A stretch of DNA of 64,000 bases from Polynucleobacter sp. UK-Gri1-W3. Lineage in GTDB: Bacteria; Pseudomonadota; Gammaproteobacteria; Burkholderiales; Burkholderiaceae. The notes under the pieces were generated by a model. It worked only from the letters and a program-made list of their open reading frames with translations. It had not been told where the DNA came from and searched no databases. Numbering within the stretch: position 1 is the stretch's first letter; each line of letters starts with the position of its first letter. Of this stretch, positions 1 to 9,638 are shown piece after piece. The position numbers were made by a program, and so were the translations under genes. The stretch spans positions 123,625 through 187,624 of the forward strand of contig NZ_JACVQA010000001.1 of NCBI RefSeq assembly GCF_018881595.1, given 5' to 3'.

Positions 1-41
1 AGCTACATCACTCGGTCTAAAAAGGCCGTAGTTAGCAACAC

Positions 42-80
42 AAACCCAGCTCGTATTAATTTACCAGCTGGGTTTTTATT
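42..80 (+). terminator. Rho-independent terminator of a gene left of the window
   Basis: A perfect 10-bp inverted repeat (arms 42-51 and 66-75, loop 14 nt) is followed on the + strand by TTATTT. It would end a + strand transcript entering from the left. Positions 1-41 may be the tail of that gene, but no recognisable protein end is visible. The stop codon of the reverse OsmC-like gene lies inside the loop. Confidence 0.7.
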
Positions 81-445
81 TGAATCTGACCAGCTAAGGC
101 TTTATGTATTGGGCACTTACCTGCAATTTCCAGTAAGCGATCTTTTTCTTCTACGCTTAAATTTCCTTGGAGCTCAATCTCTCGGGAGAACGTTTCAATA
201 TCATCAGCCCTCTCAATATCTACAGTCACAATCGCATTCTCCAATTTTATTTCTTTGCGCTCTGCGTACATCTTTAAAGTCATCGATGTGCAGGCAGCCA
301 AAGCAGCGCCCAGATACTCATGAGGACTCGGCCCAGTTCCAGAGCCTCCTTTAGAAATTTCTGCATCGGCTAAAAAATGGAGATCTCCAGCGGTTAATTT
401 CTGCTGAAGTGGGCCTTGGCCAAACTGCGAGACTACTTTTCTCAT
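56..445 (-). CDS. OsmC/Ohr family peroxiredoxin-like protein
   Basis: The 129-residue product belongs to the OsmC/Ohr family of small cytoplasmic thiol proteins, many of which reduce organic hydroperoxides. The two conserved cysteines are visible: Cys52 in LAACTSMTLKMYA and Cys111 in GKCPIHKAL, the pair used for catalysis in characterised members. The GTGPSPHEYLGAALAAC segment ahead of the first cysteine is typical. Length is near the family norm. The gene heads in the same direction as, and downstream of, a rhodanese gene, with a 47-bp gap, so both may be co-transcribed. The substrate cannot be told from sequence. A second, divergent OsmC-like gene lies at 31644. Confidence 0.85.
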   Translation of the reverse strand: MRKVVSQFGQGPLQQKLTAGDLHFLADAEISKGGSGTGPSPHEYLGAALAACTSMTLKMYAERKEIKLENAIVTVDIERADDIETFSREIELQGNLSVEEKDRLLEIAGKCPIHKALAGQIQIKTQLVN

Positions 446-492
446 GATGGTCCTAAAAAAATTATTTCAATGAGTTCAATTAGGGAATTACT

Positions 493-903
493 TTAACTGG
501 AATGGGATTTGCTTGCTTTATCTACAGTAGGTAATTGCGCTTTCTTCCATGCGCTAAAGCCACCCTCTAAATGACAGATATTGGGCACGCCCATTCTTTG
601 TAGAGTTTGCGTGGCCAATGCCGAACGCCATGCAGAGGCGCAATACAACACTAATCTTTTCCCCTCGCCAAAGATGGGCTTGTAGTAGGGGCTATCTGGA
701 TCAACCCAAAACTCCAGCATACCCCTGGGAGCATGCAGAGCATTTGGAATCATGCCCTCTCGCTCTAATTCGCGAATATCACGAATGTCCACAAATACTA
801 CACGGGGGTCAGCTAATAATTCCTGCGCCTTTTCCATGGGCAGAGTCTCAATTTCAGACATTGCCTCCTGAATGAGCTCCTGATATCCAACCTTTAATTT
901 CAT
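493..903 (-). CDS. Rhodanese-like domain protein
   Basis: A single-domain rhodanese of 136 residues, likely a cytoplasmic sulfurtransferase. The active-site cysteine sits in LYCASAWRSA near residue 88, forming the six-residue C-x-x-x-x-R loop expected for a sulfur-carrying rhodanese. Flanking motifs VVFVDIRDIRELEREGMIP (N-terminal) and HLEGGFSAWKKA (C-terminal) are characteristic. The ATG at 901-903 is preferred over a TTG one codon upstream. The neighbour downstream on the same strand is the OsmC-like thiol protein, which suggests a shared thiol or sulfur stress role, but this is inference. The physiological sulfur acceptor is unknown. Confidence 0.85.
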   Translation of the reverse strand: MKLKVGYQELIQEAMSEIETLPMEKAQELLADPRVVFVDIRDIRELEREGMIPNALHAPRGMLEFWVDPDSPYYKPIFGEGKRLVLYCASAWRSALATQTLQRMGVPNICHLEGGFSAWKKAQLPTVDKASKSHSS

Positions 904-961
904 CAATATCTCCTAAATTAACAATGCCTAAGTTTTGTCAAGCACCTGCTACCATTCTGTT

Positions 962-2224
962 ATGAACTTTACCCCCACAGAACTTGGCGCAAGCGTTATT
1001 TTTGCAGTTGCCGTTTTGCACACCTTTTGCACTGGCTATTTTGAATCTATCGCTAAAAAATCCCCACGGCATGCTGGCCTATGGCACCTCCTTGGCGAAG
1101 TGGAGATTGTTTTTGGTTTTTGGGCGGCCGTCTTGGTTATTTTCATTTCTTTTTACGATGACTTAAGTACTGCCAAAGCTTTTCTCAATAAACGCAATTT
1201 CACGGAACCACTCTTTGTCTTTGCCATCATGATTGTGGCGGGTACAAAACCCATTCTTCATATTTCTACTCAAATTTTGCATGCGCTTGCTAAGTTCTTG
1301 AAATATGTATTTCGCGTTCGTAGCGCTCCTGCCTTGTATTTTTTAATACTCGGGGCAACACCACTCTTAGGCTCCTTAATTACCGAGCCCGCAGCAATGA
1401 CTCTGGCCGCTTTTTTATTGCGTGATCTAGTCTATCGCCATCAATGCTCTAAAGCGCTTCTATTTGGAACTCTTGGCGTGCTATTTGTAAACATTTCCAT
1501 TGGGGGCACGCTCACTAACTTTGCTGCTCCACCGGTTCTCATGGTCGCCTCTACTTGGGGATGGAGTTCGGCATTTATGTTTAGTAACTTTGGCCTAGAG
1601 TCTTGTATTGCCATTTTTATTAATGCTTTCGCAGCGACCCTTATCTTTCATCGACAACTCATCGAACCGAACGAAAATAGAAAAGAGGCGAAGATCCCGT
1701 TAGCAGTGATCTTGATGCATCTACTGTTCTTATTTGGAGTGGTTTTCTTTGCGCATGATCCAGTTATTTTTATGTGGATTCTGCTGTTCTTTATTGGCTT
1801 TACCACTGCCTACCCTAAACATCAAAGCCCTCTGATTCTGAAAGAGGCACTCTTGGTGGGATTCTTCTTGGGTGGCTTAGTTGTATTGGGCGCACTACAG
1901 GGTTGGTGGTTACAACCGATTCTCGAAATGATGAGTCCTACTGCAGTCTTTTATGGCAGCCTTGTGTTAACCGCGTTTACAGATAATGCCGCCCTCACCT
2001 ATTTAGGGTCCTTGGTTACCGGAACTTCGCCAGAGTTCAAGCTGGCTTTAGTGGGTGGTGCGGTTGCGGGTGGTGGTCTCACGGTAATAGCCAATGCCCC
2101 TAACCCGGCAGGTATTGCAATCTTACGCAGTCACTTTCCTGGGCATTCAGTTTCTGCGCTGTATTTGTTGATTGCAGCCATTCCACCCACAATCGTGGCT
2201 ATTTTGGCTTACAGACTCATATAA
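962..2224 (+). CDS. Putative Na+/H+ antiporter, integral membrane protein
   Basis: A very hydrophobic protein of about 420 residues with roughly ten to twelve predicted membrane segments. It resembles the bacterial putative Na+/H+ antiporter family (Pfam PF07399-like). Conserved polar breaks in membrane stretches include LITEPAAMTLAAFLL, AFTDNAALTYLGSLV and NAPNPAGIAIL, which look like ion-coordinating half-helices. It starts most plausibly at ATG 962. A TTG 27 bases upstream is in frame, but neither has a clear ribosome site. It is divergent from the rhodanese gene. Ion specificity cannot be assigned from sequence alone. Confidence 0.75.
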   Translation: MNFTPTELGASVIFAVAVLHTFCTGYFESIAKKSPRHAGLWHLLGEVEIVFGFWAAVLVIFISFYDDLSTAKAFLNKRNFTEPLFVFAIMIVAGTKPILHISTQILHALAKFLKYVFRVRSAPALYFLILGATPLLGSLITEPAAMTLAAFLLRDLVYRHQCSKALLFGTLGVLFVNISIGGTLTNFAAPPVLMVASTWGWSSAFMFSNFGLESCIAIFINAFAATLIFHRQLIEPNENRKEAKIPLAVILMHLLFLFGVVFFAHDPVIFMWILLFFIGFTTAYPKHQSPLILKEALLVGFFLGGLVVLGALQGWWLQPILEMMSPTAVFYGSLVLTAFTDNAALTYLGSLVTGTSPEFKLALVGGAVAGGGLTVIANAPNPAGIAILRSHFPGHSVSALYLLIAAIPPTIVAILAYRLI

Positions 2225-2300
2225 GTACAAGATAAGCCCGAGCATGCCTTAGGCAGTAAAATCTGAGCTTCGCCCCCAGCTATAAACCTGAGAACGGCAT

Positions 2301-3647
2301 ATGAAAAAACTCTATATCAAAACCTTTGGCTGTCAAATGAACGAGTACGACTCGGGAAAAATGGCAGACCTCCTCCATGCTGATGAAGGCATGGTCATGA
2401 CAGATCGGCCTGAAGATGCCGACGTAGTCCTCCTGAATACCTGCTCCATACGTGAAAAAGCAGAAGACAAAGTTTTCTCAGATTTGGGTCGACTTCGCGA
2501 ACTAAAGAAAAAAAATCCCGACTTACTCATTGGAGTCGGTGGTTGCGTAGCCAGCCAAGAAGGCCAACAGATTGTCAGTCGCGCACCTTATGTTGACGTT
2601 GTATTCGGACCCCAAACACTCCATCGCTTATCCGACTTGATTGCTGAGCGACGCAAAACGGGAATTTCGCAAGTAGATATTTCTTTTCCTGAGATTGAAA
2701 AGTTTGATCATCTGCCTGCCTCACGCCAAACTCGTGGTTCGGCTTATGTTTCGATTATGGAAGGCTGTTCTAAATATTGCAGCTACTGTGTTGTGCCTTA
2801 TACACGTGGCGAAGAAGTCTCAAGACCATTTGATGATGTGCTTACTGAAGTGGCAGGCCTTGCCGGTAAAGGCGTCAAAGAAATTGTTTTGCTTGGTCAG
2901 AACGTCAATGCCTATCTGGGCAAAATGGGTGGCACCGAAGAGATTGCTGACTTTGCCTTGCTCATTGAATACATTGCCGAAATTCCTGGGGTTGAGCGTA
3001 TTCGATTTACTACTAGCCACCCTAAAGAATTTACACAACGCCTCATCGATGTCTACGCCAAAGTACCTAAGCTTGTGAGTCATCTGCATCTTCCCGTACA
3101 ACACGGGTCAGACAACATGCTATCCGCGATGAAGCGTGGCTATACCGCTCTAGAGTTCAAGAGCATTATTCGCAAGATGCGTACTGTACGCCCTGATCTA
3201 ACCTTATCGAGTGATTTTATTGTGGGCTTCCCAGGTGAAACTGAGGCTGACTTTGAGAAGTTACTCAAGATGGTGAAACAGCTGAATTTTGATAACAGCT
3301 TTTGCTTTATCTTTAGCCCACGTCCAGGAACACCAGCAGCCAATCTCGCCGATGACACGCCATATGAAGTCAAGCTCAAGCGTCTTCAGACTTTATTAGC
3401 ATTGGTTGAAGAACAAGCAAATGCAATTAGTCAAAAAATGTTGGGTAATACGGAAAGAGTATTAATCGAAGGTCTCGCAAAGGATGGTATTAATTTACAA
3501 GGCCGAGCTGAAAATAATCGCGTGATTCATTTTGTGGCACCCGATCAAGATATTGAGGGTCTCATTGGCCAGATGGTTGATATTCGCATCACGGAAGTAC
3601 TAAATTTCACCCTCAGGGGCGAAATGGTAGAAGCACATGCCCACTAA
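2301..3647 (+). CDS. miaB: tRNA-2-methylthio-N6-dimethylallyladenosine synthase MiaB
   Basis: MiaB is a radical-SAM methylthiotransferase that adds a methylthio group at C2 of i6A37 in tRNAs reading UNN codons. The 448-residue protein has all three expected parts. The N-terminal UPF0004 domain carries Cys11, Cys48 and Cys82 for the auxiliary 4Fe-4S cluster. The radical-SAM domain has [11 protein letters not shown] (Cys156, Cys160, Cys163). A C-terminal TRAM domain follows from about residue 375. Length matches the family. Its last 11 bases overlap ybeY, so the two are probably translated from one message. In many relatives phoH lies between them, but here it is absent. Confidence 0.97.
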   Translation: MKKLYIKTFGCQMNEYDSGKMADLLHADEGMVMTDRPEDADVVLLNTCSIREKAEDKVFSDLGRLRELKKKNPDLLIGVGGCVASQEGQQIVSRAPYVDVVFGPQTLHRLSDLIAERRKTGISQVDISFPEIEKFDHLPASRQTRGSAYVSIMEGCSKYCSYCVVPYTRGEEVSRPFDDVLTEVAGLAGKGVKEIVLLGQNVNAYLGKMGGTEEIADFALLIEYIAEIPGVERIRFTTSHPKEFTQRLIDVYAKVPKLVSHLHLPVQHGSDNMLSAMKRGYTALEFKSIIRKMRTVRPDLTLSSDFIVGFPGETEADFEKLLKMVKQLNFDNSFCFIFSPRPGTPAANLADDTPYEVKLKRLQTLLALVEEQANAISQKMLGNTERVLIEGLAKDGINLQGRAENNRVIHFVAPDQDIEGLIGQMVDIRITEVLNFTLRGEMVEAHAH

Positions 3648-4110
3648 AGGCCAAACGATTCCTCCCAAACTGTCAATTGATCTGCAGTATGCGAGTCCTG
3701 CGATTGAATCCGCCGTTAGTAAGGCAGCCCCCTCCACTCTCATTAAGAAATGGGTTAAAAGTGTTACGCCCCTTAATGGCCTAATTACTTTTCGCTTTGT
3801 GAATGCCGCAGAAGGCAAAAAGTTAAATCTGGCTTTTCGTCAAAAAGATTACGCCACCAATGTCCTCACTTTTCCTTATGAGCTCTCAAAAAAAGTTTTG
3901 ATAGCCGATATTATTTTTTGCCTACCAGTACTTCAAAAGGAAGCCAAGGAACAAGATAAAACATTGAAAGCCCATTTGGCGCACTTAATTGTGCATGGCT
4001 GCCTTCACGCCCAAGGGTATGATCATGAAATCACACGGGAAGCCAAAAAGATGGAGTCACTGGAAATCCAAATCCTCCAAAAATTGGGATTTGCCAATCC
4101 CTATTCTTAA
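3637..4110 (+). CDS. ybeY: Endoribonuclease YbeY
   Basis: YbeY is a zinc-dependent single-strand endoribonuclease involved in 16S rRNA 3' end maturation and ribosome quality control. The 157-residue product has the diagnostic zinc motif H-G-x-x-H-x-x-x-x-x-H as [11 protein letters not shown] (His120, His124, His130), and [14 protein letters not shown] is the family substrate-binding segment. The ATG at 3637 lies within the 3' end of miaB and gives an N-terminus somewhat longer than in many homologues. A downstream start is therefore possible. It precedes corC by 30 bp in the usual miaB/ybeY/corC/lnt order. Confidence 0.93.
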   Translation: MPTKGQTIPPKLSIDLQYASPAIESAVSKAAPSTLIKKWVKSVTPLNGLITFRFVNAAEGKKLNLAFRQKDYATNVLTFPYELSKKVLIADIIFCLPVLQKEAKEQDKTLKAHLAHLIVHGCLHAQGYDHEITREAKKMESLEIQILQKLGFANPYS

Positions 4111-4140
4111 TTTGCCATATTTCTAAGCTATTCTTGCTAT

Positions 4141-4980
4141 ATGTCTGACCCCAACAAATCCCTTTTATACCGCCTGGCCGACTTTTTAAGCCCAGAGCCC
4201 GCTGAACCTAGTGAACGTCGTCAAGAACTCATTGAAACTCTGCGTGAGGCTCAATCTGAAGGACTCATAGACGCTGATGCTCTCTCAATGATTGAAGGCG
4301 TTTTTCAAGTCGGTCAGTTATGTGCTCGCGATATCCTGGTACCTCGCGCCCAAATTGACTGGATCGATATTAGCCAGACACTTCCTGAAATTATTAAGAG
4401 CGTGATCGAAGCAGCTCATTCACGTTTTCCGGTATTTGAAGGCAGTCGAGATAATGTCATTGGAATTTTATTAGCTAAAGACTTATTACGTCATTCCGCT
4501 GAGAAAGACTTTCAAGTAAGAGATTGGTTGCGTCCAGCCGTCTTTATTCCGGAATCCAAACGTCTCAGCGTCTTACTACGAGACTTTAAAGACAATCGTA
4601 ATCACTTAGCCATAGTTGTAGATGAATACAGTGGCGTAGCTGGAATTATTACGATCGAAGATGTGCTTGAACAAATTGTTGGCGATATTGAAGATGAACA
4701 TGATGTTGATGAAGAAGCTGACAACCTGATTGCTTTAGATAATGGTGATATTCGCGTCAAGGGCATTACTGAACTTGAGCAATTTAATGAAATGCTTGGG
4801 ACCCATTTTGAACTTGAGGACATCGAAACAGTTGCAGGCTTGGTTATCCAGCATTTAGGCCGCGTACCTAAAATGGGTGAGCTCATTGAGATAGATGGTA
4901 TTGAATTTGAAGTGCAGCGCGCCGACCCAAGACAAATTCATATACTGCTTGCGCGACAAACTAATAAAAAATCAGACTGA
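4141..4980 (+). CDS. corC: CorC/HlyC family CBS-domain transporter-associated protein
   Basis: A 279-residue soluble protein of the CorC family, often linked to magnesium/cobalt efflux. Two CBS domains occupy about residues 65-190, with repeats around RFPVFEGSRDNVIGILLAKDLL and HLAIVVDEYSGVAGIITIEDVLEQIVGDIEDE. A CorC_HlyC transporter-associated domain fills about residues 205-275. No membrane segments are seen, which separates it from the longer CorB type with a DUF21 domain. It lies between ybeY and lnt, the standard proteobacterial arrangement. The magnesium role is inferred from family knowledge and is not proved for this gene. Confidence 0.88.
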   Translation: MSDPNKSLLYRLADFLSPEPAEPSERRQELIETLREAQSEGLIDADALSMIEGVFQVGQLCARDILVPRAQIDWIDISQTLPEIIKSVIEAAHSRFPVFEGSRDNVIGILLAKDLLRHSAEKDFQVRDWLRPAVFIPESKRLSVLLRDFKDNRNHLAIVVDEYSGVAGIITIEDVLEQIVGDIEDEHDVDEEADNLIALDNGDIRVKGITELEQFNEMLGTHFELEDIETVAGLVIQHLGRVPKMGELIEIDGIEFEVQRADPRQIHILLARQTNKKSD

Positions 4981-5018
4981 GATTTATATTGCTTGATCAG
5001 CACCCCTATCACCCACGT

Positions 5019-6521
5019 ATGAGCATTAAAATCTTTTCTGTATTTATTTTGTTTGTATTGGGCGCGGTTCTCGCTGCTATTGCTGAGTTGCCTTATGGCG
5101 GCTGGATTCAGATTCCTGTTTTAAGCCTTCTCTGGTGGCGCCTTGACCCCCAATCCTCAGCGTCTCTCAAAAAACAATTTGCCTTAGGTCTCTCATTCGG
5201 AATCGGCTATTTTGTTATCGGCCTTTGGTGGCTTTACATTAGCCTGCATGATGTCGGCGGCATGCATGCTGGACTGGCTTGCATGGGAGTGTTTCTCTTA
5301 TCCGCCTATGTAGCGCTTTATTTTGCTTTTGCAACACTAGCCATTCCGCTGTTTAAAAAGAATTGCTTATCTGGCCTATTCTTGGCATCAAGCTGGGTAC
5401 TCGCAGAATTTCTGCGTGGCTATATCTTTACTGGATTTCCTTGGATGGGTTTTGCTGAAACCCAATTTAATGGCCCCTTCGCTCCAGTGGCGCCTTTCTT
5501 TGGTGGCCTAGCCTGTACCTTTTTAGCGGTATGGGCTTCCTGGGAAATTTACCAACTTCGCAAGCATGTCATATCAAGCGCAATTCTCATTGCAGCTGTT
5601 ATTGGCGTAACCCAAATTAGCGGGCTGTTTACTTTCACCAAACCTACTGGTGAGCCTATTAGCGTTCGACTCATTCAAGGCAACTTTGAACAAAGTCTGA
5701 AATTTAATCCTCAAGCTATTGGTCAACAAATTGATTTTTACGCCCAAGAAATTACTAAAGAAGCAGCAAATCTCATCATCATTCCTGAGACAGCCTTTCC
5801 ATGGCCACTCCCTAATTTGCCGATTGGCTTATTGGATTACTTGCAAAACTTTTCCAATAAAAGCGGTAGTAGTCTCCTGCTTGGGGTCATTGGTGAAGTG
5901 CCCGGAGAAGCTGGGATGCAGTACTCAAATCGCGCAACAGGGCTTTCGCCCAATACGGCACCCTATCAATACGATAAAGCCCATCTCGTTCCCTTCGGAG
6001 AATTTATTCCGATTGGCTTTCAGTGGTTTGTCAAAGCATTTCATGTACCTATGAGTGATTTTGCTAGGGGCAGATTAGATCAAGCGCCGTTTACGATCTC
6101 ACGTAAAGATCAAGAAGATATTCATGCTGCTATCACGATTTGCTACGAAGATGTCTTTGGTGGTGAATTAGCCTCTCGCATTCAACATAGCGATAAACCG
6201 GTTAACTTACTAATCAATATGACTAATCTTGCTTGGTTTGGTGAATCACAAGCATCGACTCAGCAACTCAGACTTTCGCAGCTACGCTCATTAGAAACTG
6301 GCTTGCCTGCTTTGCGTGCAACTAATACGGGAATTACTGCGGTTCTTGGTTCCGATGGCAAAGTTCTCAAAGCACTCCCAGAATTTACCCAAGCAACTCT
6401 AAGCACCCAAGTACAGGGCTATTCTGGCAAAACACCGTATGTAATTTGGGGTAATTTACCGATTTTGGGTATTTCTTGCCTTCTCTTACTTTGGGGCTTG
6501 ATTCGCTACAGACGTTTTTAA
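5019..6521 (+). CDS. lnt: Apolipoprotein N-acyltransferase Lnt
   Basis: Lnt is the inner-membrane enzyme that adds the third acyl chain to the N-terminal cysteine of lipoproteins. The product has about six N-terminal membrane segments, a periplasmic carbon-nitrogen hydrolase domain and a C-terminal anchor helix. The catalytic triad is visible: Glu in LIIIPETAFPW, Lys in YDKAHLVPFGEF and Cys in AITICYEDVFG. Length of about 500 residues is normal. The ATG at 5019 places the first membrane segment directly after the start. A TTG at 4989, only 8 bases after corC, is an in-frame alternative with a weak GAG upstream. Confidence 0.95.
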   Translation: MSIKIFSVFILFVLGAVLAAIAELPYGGWIQIPVLSLLWWRLDPQSSASLKKQFALGLSFGIGYFVIGLWWLYISLHDVGGMHAGLACMGVFLLSAYVALYFAFATLAIPLFKKNCLSGLFLASSWVLAEFLRGYIFTGFPWMGFAETQFNGPFAPVAPFFGGLACTFLAVWASWEIYQLRKHVISSAILIAAVIGVTQISGLFTFTKPTGEPISVRLIQGNFEQSLKFNPQAIGQQIDFYAQEITKEAANLIIIPETAFPWPLPNLPIGLLDYLQNFSNKSGSSLLLGVIGEVPGEAGMQYSNRATGLSPNTAPYQYDKAHLVPFGEFIPIGFQWFVKAFHVPMSDFARGRLDQAPFTISRKDQEDIHAAITICYEDVFGGELASRIQHSDKPVNLLINMTNLAWFGESQASTQQLRLSQLRSLETGLPALRATNTGITAVLGSDGKVLKALPEFTQATLSTQVQGYSGKTPYVIWGNLPILGISCLLLLWGLIRYRRF

Positions 6522-6581
6522 GCATTTTTTAACTCTAGAGTGCTCTAGCCATGTAAAATCAACGGCTTAGCCAGGTTAATC

Positions 6582-7472
6582 ATGCTTACTTTTCAGCAAA
6601 TCATTCTCAAACTTCAAGATTATTGGGACCAACAAGGTTGTGCCCTATTGCAACCTATCGACCTTGAGGTTGGTGCCGGTACATCCCATACCGCTACCTT
6701 CCTTCGTGCAATTGGTCCCGAGCCATGGAAGGCAGCTTACGTGCAGCCATCCCGCCGACCAAAAGACGGTCGCTATGGTGAGAATCCAAATCGTTTACAA
6801 CACTACTACCAATATCAGGTGGTGCTAAAACCTGCTCCAGAAAATATTCTGGATCTGTATTTAGGCTCCTTAGCTGCTCTAGGATTAGATCTCAAAAAGA
6901 ACGATGTTCGCTTTGTAGAGGACGACTGGGAAAACCCAACGCTTGGCGCTTGGGGTCTTGGTTGGGAAGTTTGGCTCAATGGCATGGAAGTAACTCAATT
7001 TACTTACTTCCAGCAAGTGGGTGGCTTAGATTGCAAACCGGTTCTTGGTGAAATCACTTACGGCATTGAACGTTTGGCAATGTACATTCAGAACTGCTCA
7101 AACGTATATGACCTAGTTTGGGCTGATGGAATCTCTTATGGTGATGTATATCACCAGAATGAAGTTGAGCAATCTTGCTATAACTTCGAACACTCCAATG
7201 CCGATTTATTGTTTGCCAACTTCACAAACTTTGAAAGTGAAGCCAAGCGCTTGATGGAAGTTCCATTAGCTCTACCCGCTTATGAAATGGTCCTTAAAGC
7301 GGCGCATACGTTTAACTTACTGGATGCCCGTGGTGCCATCTCGGTTACTGAGCGTGCAGCCTATATTGGCCGTATTCGCAATCTTTCTCGCGCGGTTGCT
7401 CAAGCTTACTTTGAGTCTAGAGAAAAGCTGGGCTTCCCAATGTGTCAACGTCAAGCTAAAGCTCAGGCTTAA
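6582..7472 (+). CDS. glyQ: Glycine--tRNA ligase alpha subunit
   Basis: The catalytic (alpha) chain of the bacterial alpha2-beta2 glycyl-tRNA synthetase, which charges tRNA-Gly. The 296-residue length is that of the family. The highly conserved N-terminus ([20 protein letters not shown]) and the class II motif segments [20 protein letters not shown] and [20 protein letters not shown] are all present. It is followed after 27 bases by glyS, the standard pairing. The 60-bp gap before it contains a TGTAAAAT that could be a -10 element, but I could not find a convincing -35. Confidence 0.98.
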   Translation: MLTFQQIILKLQDYWDQQGCALLQPIDLEVGAGTSHTATFLRAIGPEPWKAAYVQPSRRPKDGRYGENPNRLQHYYQYQVVLKPAPENILDLYLGSLAALGLDLKKNDVRFVEDDWENPTLGAWGLGWEVWLNGMEVTQFTYFQQVGGLDCKPVLGEITYGIERLAMYIQNCSNVYDLVWADGISYGDVYHQNEVEQSCYNFEHSNADLLFANFTNFESEAKRLMEVPLALPAYEMVLKAAHTFNLLDARGAISVTERAAYIGRIRNLSRAVAQAYFESREKLGFPMCQRQAKAQA

Positions 7473-7499
7473 GCGCATCGAGATTTTTGCATTCCACCT

Positions 7500-9638
7500 A
7501 TGAGCACATCTAATTCAAACCCCCAATCAGCAACATTATTGATTGAGGTATTTACCGAAGAGCTACCGCCAAAGTCATTACGTCGCTTAGGTGATGGGTT
7601 TAGCGAAGGTATCTTCACAGCCCTCAAAGCCGCTGGCTTAGCATCCGATTCATCTAAAGTCACCAGCTTTGCTACACCACGCCGATTAGCAGTTCAAGTG
7701 ACTAACGTCTTGGATCAAGCGCCGGACTTTCCTGTACGTGAAAAATTACTACCTACCAGCATTGCATTTGATGCTGAAGGCAAAGCTACCCCGCCATTGC
7801 TCAAAAAATTAGGTGCGCTTGGGTATGGAGATATTGATCTTGCCACCCTAGAAAAATCGGGTGAAGGTAAGAATGAAGCTCTGTACCTCAATGTCATTGC
7901 CAAAGGTGCCTCCCTTGAGCAAACCGCACAAACCGCCCTTGAGCAAACGTTGAATAAGCTGCCCATTGCAAAAATGATGCACTATCAGGTGTTGCAGAAG
8001 AATGGTCAATTAGCAGATGTGCAATTTGCTCGTCCTGCTCACCGCATCATTGCACTCTATGGCAGTAATAATTTAAACGTTAGCGCCTTGGGTATTGATG
8101 CAGCCAATCAGACTGAAGGTCACCGCTTCCTGGCTCCCGGTATTGTCACGATTGCCAATGCAGAACAATACGAGGCTGACCTGCAGTCTAAAGCAAAGAT
8201 TATTCCTAGCTTTAATCAGCGTCGCGCCCAAATTGAAGCAGCCCTTTTAAAAGCGGCTGGTGATGATTTAGTGTTAATGCCAGATAGCCTTCTAGATGAA
8301 GTAACGGCTCTCGTTGAGTGGCCAGCCATCTATGAGTGTCATTTTGATCAAGAGTTCTTGGAAGTGCCTCAAGAATGCTTGATTTTGACAATGCAAACCA
8401 ATCAAAAGTATTTTGCACTTACGGATAAGCAAGGCAAGTTACGCAATCGCTTTTTGATTGTTTCTAATATTGAAACTCATAACCCGGATGCCATCATTTC
8501 TGGTAATGAACGCGTAGTGCGCCCACGCCTCTCGGATGCCCGCTTTTTCTTTCAACAAGATCAAAAGCGTCCATTAGCTTCCCGCGTGGCAGATCTTGGC
8601 AAGGTGGTTTATCACAATCAATTAGGTAATCAGCTAGATCGCACCAAGCGTGTTCAAGGTCTTGCAGTAGGTATTGCCAAGAAATTAGGCGCCGATGAAA
8701 AGCTGGCTTCACGCGCAGCAGAAATTGCTAAAGCAGACTTATTAACCGATATGGTTGGTGAGTTTCCAGAATTACAGGGCATCATGGGGCGTTATTACGC
8801 TACCCATGATGGTGAGAATACCGATGTCGCCAGCGCATGCAGCGAACACTATATGCCGCGCTTTGCAGGCGATACTTTGCCTCAAACTCAAACTGGCACG
8901 ATCTTGGCTATTGCCGACAAACTAGAAACCTTGGTTGGTATTTGGGGTGTTGGCCTTGCCCCTACTGGTGATAAAGACCCCTACGCTTTGCGCCGTCATG
9001 CCTTAGGCATCTGTCGCTTACTCTTAGAAAAAAATCTTTCGCTGAATTTGCCTGAATTAATTGAACTCGCTCGCGCGCAGTTTCCACAAGCTGATGTTCA
9101 AGAAAAAGCAAAAGCTGCTGATATCTACGCTTTCATCATCGATCGTCTCCGCGCTTATTTGCGTGACCAATCTGTTGCCGGTAAAGCATTTACTAGTGCC
9201 GAGATTGATGCAGTCTTGAGTCAAGACCCGGCACAAATTAATGATTTGATCGAGCGCCTGACTGCCTTACGTGAATTTAATGCTCTGGCAGAAGCCGCTC
9301 AACTGGCTGCAGCGAATAAGCGTATTAGCAATATCTTGAAGAAAACGACTACTGTGATTCCAGCTGTATGTTCTACAAAATTATTGCAAATTCCAGCAGA
9401 AACAACGCTTTACAATGCTTTGGAAGCGGTTACCCCGGCACTCAATGCAGCTTATGAAAAACGTCAATTCGTTGAACTCTTAAGGACTCTTGTAGCCTTG
9501 AGTGGGCCAATTGATCAATTCTTTGCGGATGTTATGGTGATGGACCCTAATCCTGAGCTGCGCGATAACCGTCTTGCACTTTTGCAACAACTTCACCAGA
9601 AAATGAATCTCGTTGCCGATCTCGGCAAATTAGCATGA
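7500..9638 (+). CDS. glyS: Glycine--tRNA ligase beta subunit
   Basis: The beta chain of glycyl-tRNA synthetase, which binds tRNA. The 712-residue protein opens with the family signature LLIEVFTEELPPKSLRRL. It contains the HD-like region with DLLTDMVGEFPELQGIMGRYYA and the DKLETLVGIWGVGLAPTGDKDPYALRR segment, and ends in the DALR-type anticodon-binding region. Length and order match other proteobacteria. Its stop overlaps the gmhB start by four bases (ATGA), implying translational coupling. Confidence 0.98.
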   Translation: MSTSNSNPQSATLLIEVFTEELPPKSLRRLGDGFSEGIFTALKAAGLASDSSKVTSFATPRRLAVQVTNVLDQAPDFPVREKLLPTSIAFDAEGKATPPLLKKLGALGYGDIDLATLEKSGEGKNEALYLNVIAKGASLEQTAQTALEQTLNKLPIAKMMHYQVLQKNGQLADVQFARPAHRIIALYGSNNLNVSALGIDAANQTEGHRFLAPGIVTIANAEQYEADLQSKAKIIPSFNQRRAQIEAALLKAAGDDLVLMPDSLLDEVTALVEWPAIYECHFDQEFLEVPQECLILTMQTNQKYFALTDKQGKLRNRFLIVSNIETHNPDAIISGNERVVRPRLSDARFFFQQDQKRPLASRVADLGKVVYHNQLGNQLDRTKRVQGLAVGIAKKLGADEKLASRAAEIAKADLLTDMVGEFPELQGIMGRYYATHDGENTDVASACSEHYMPRFAGDTLPQTQTGTILAIADKLETLVGIWGVGLAPTGDKDPYALRRHALGICRLLLEKNLSLNLPELIELARAQFPQADVQEKAKAADIYAFIIDRLRAYLRDQSVAGKAFTSAEIDAVLSQDPAQINDLIERLTALREFNALAEAAQLAAANKRISNILKKTTTVIPAVCSTKLLQIPAETTLYNALEAVTPALNAAYEKRQFVELLRTLVALSGPIDQFFADVMVMDPNPELRDNRLALLQQLHQKMNLVADLGKLA

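Noticed and set aside
1..41. Tail of an upstream gene
   Set aside because: All three forward frames were read. Two stop early and one stays open with no recognisable sequence, so no product can be named.
109..354. Forward open frame over the OsmC-like gene
   Set aside because: It is the antisense shadow of the reverse OsmC-like gene. The reverse frame has conserved cysteine motifs, the forward one resembles nothing.
6522..6581. Possible glyQ promoter (TGTAAAAT)
   Set aside because: The -10-like sequence is reasonable, but no -35 with correct spacing was found, so it is not listed as a feature.
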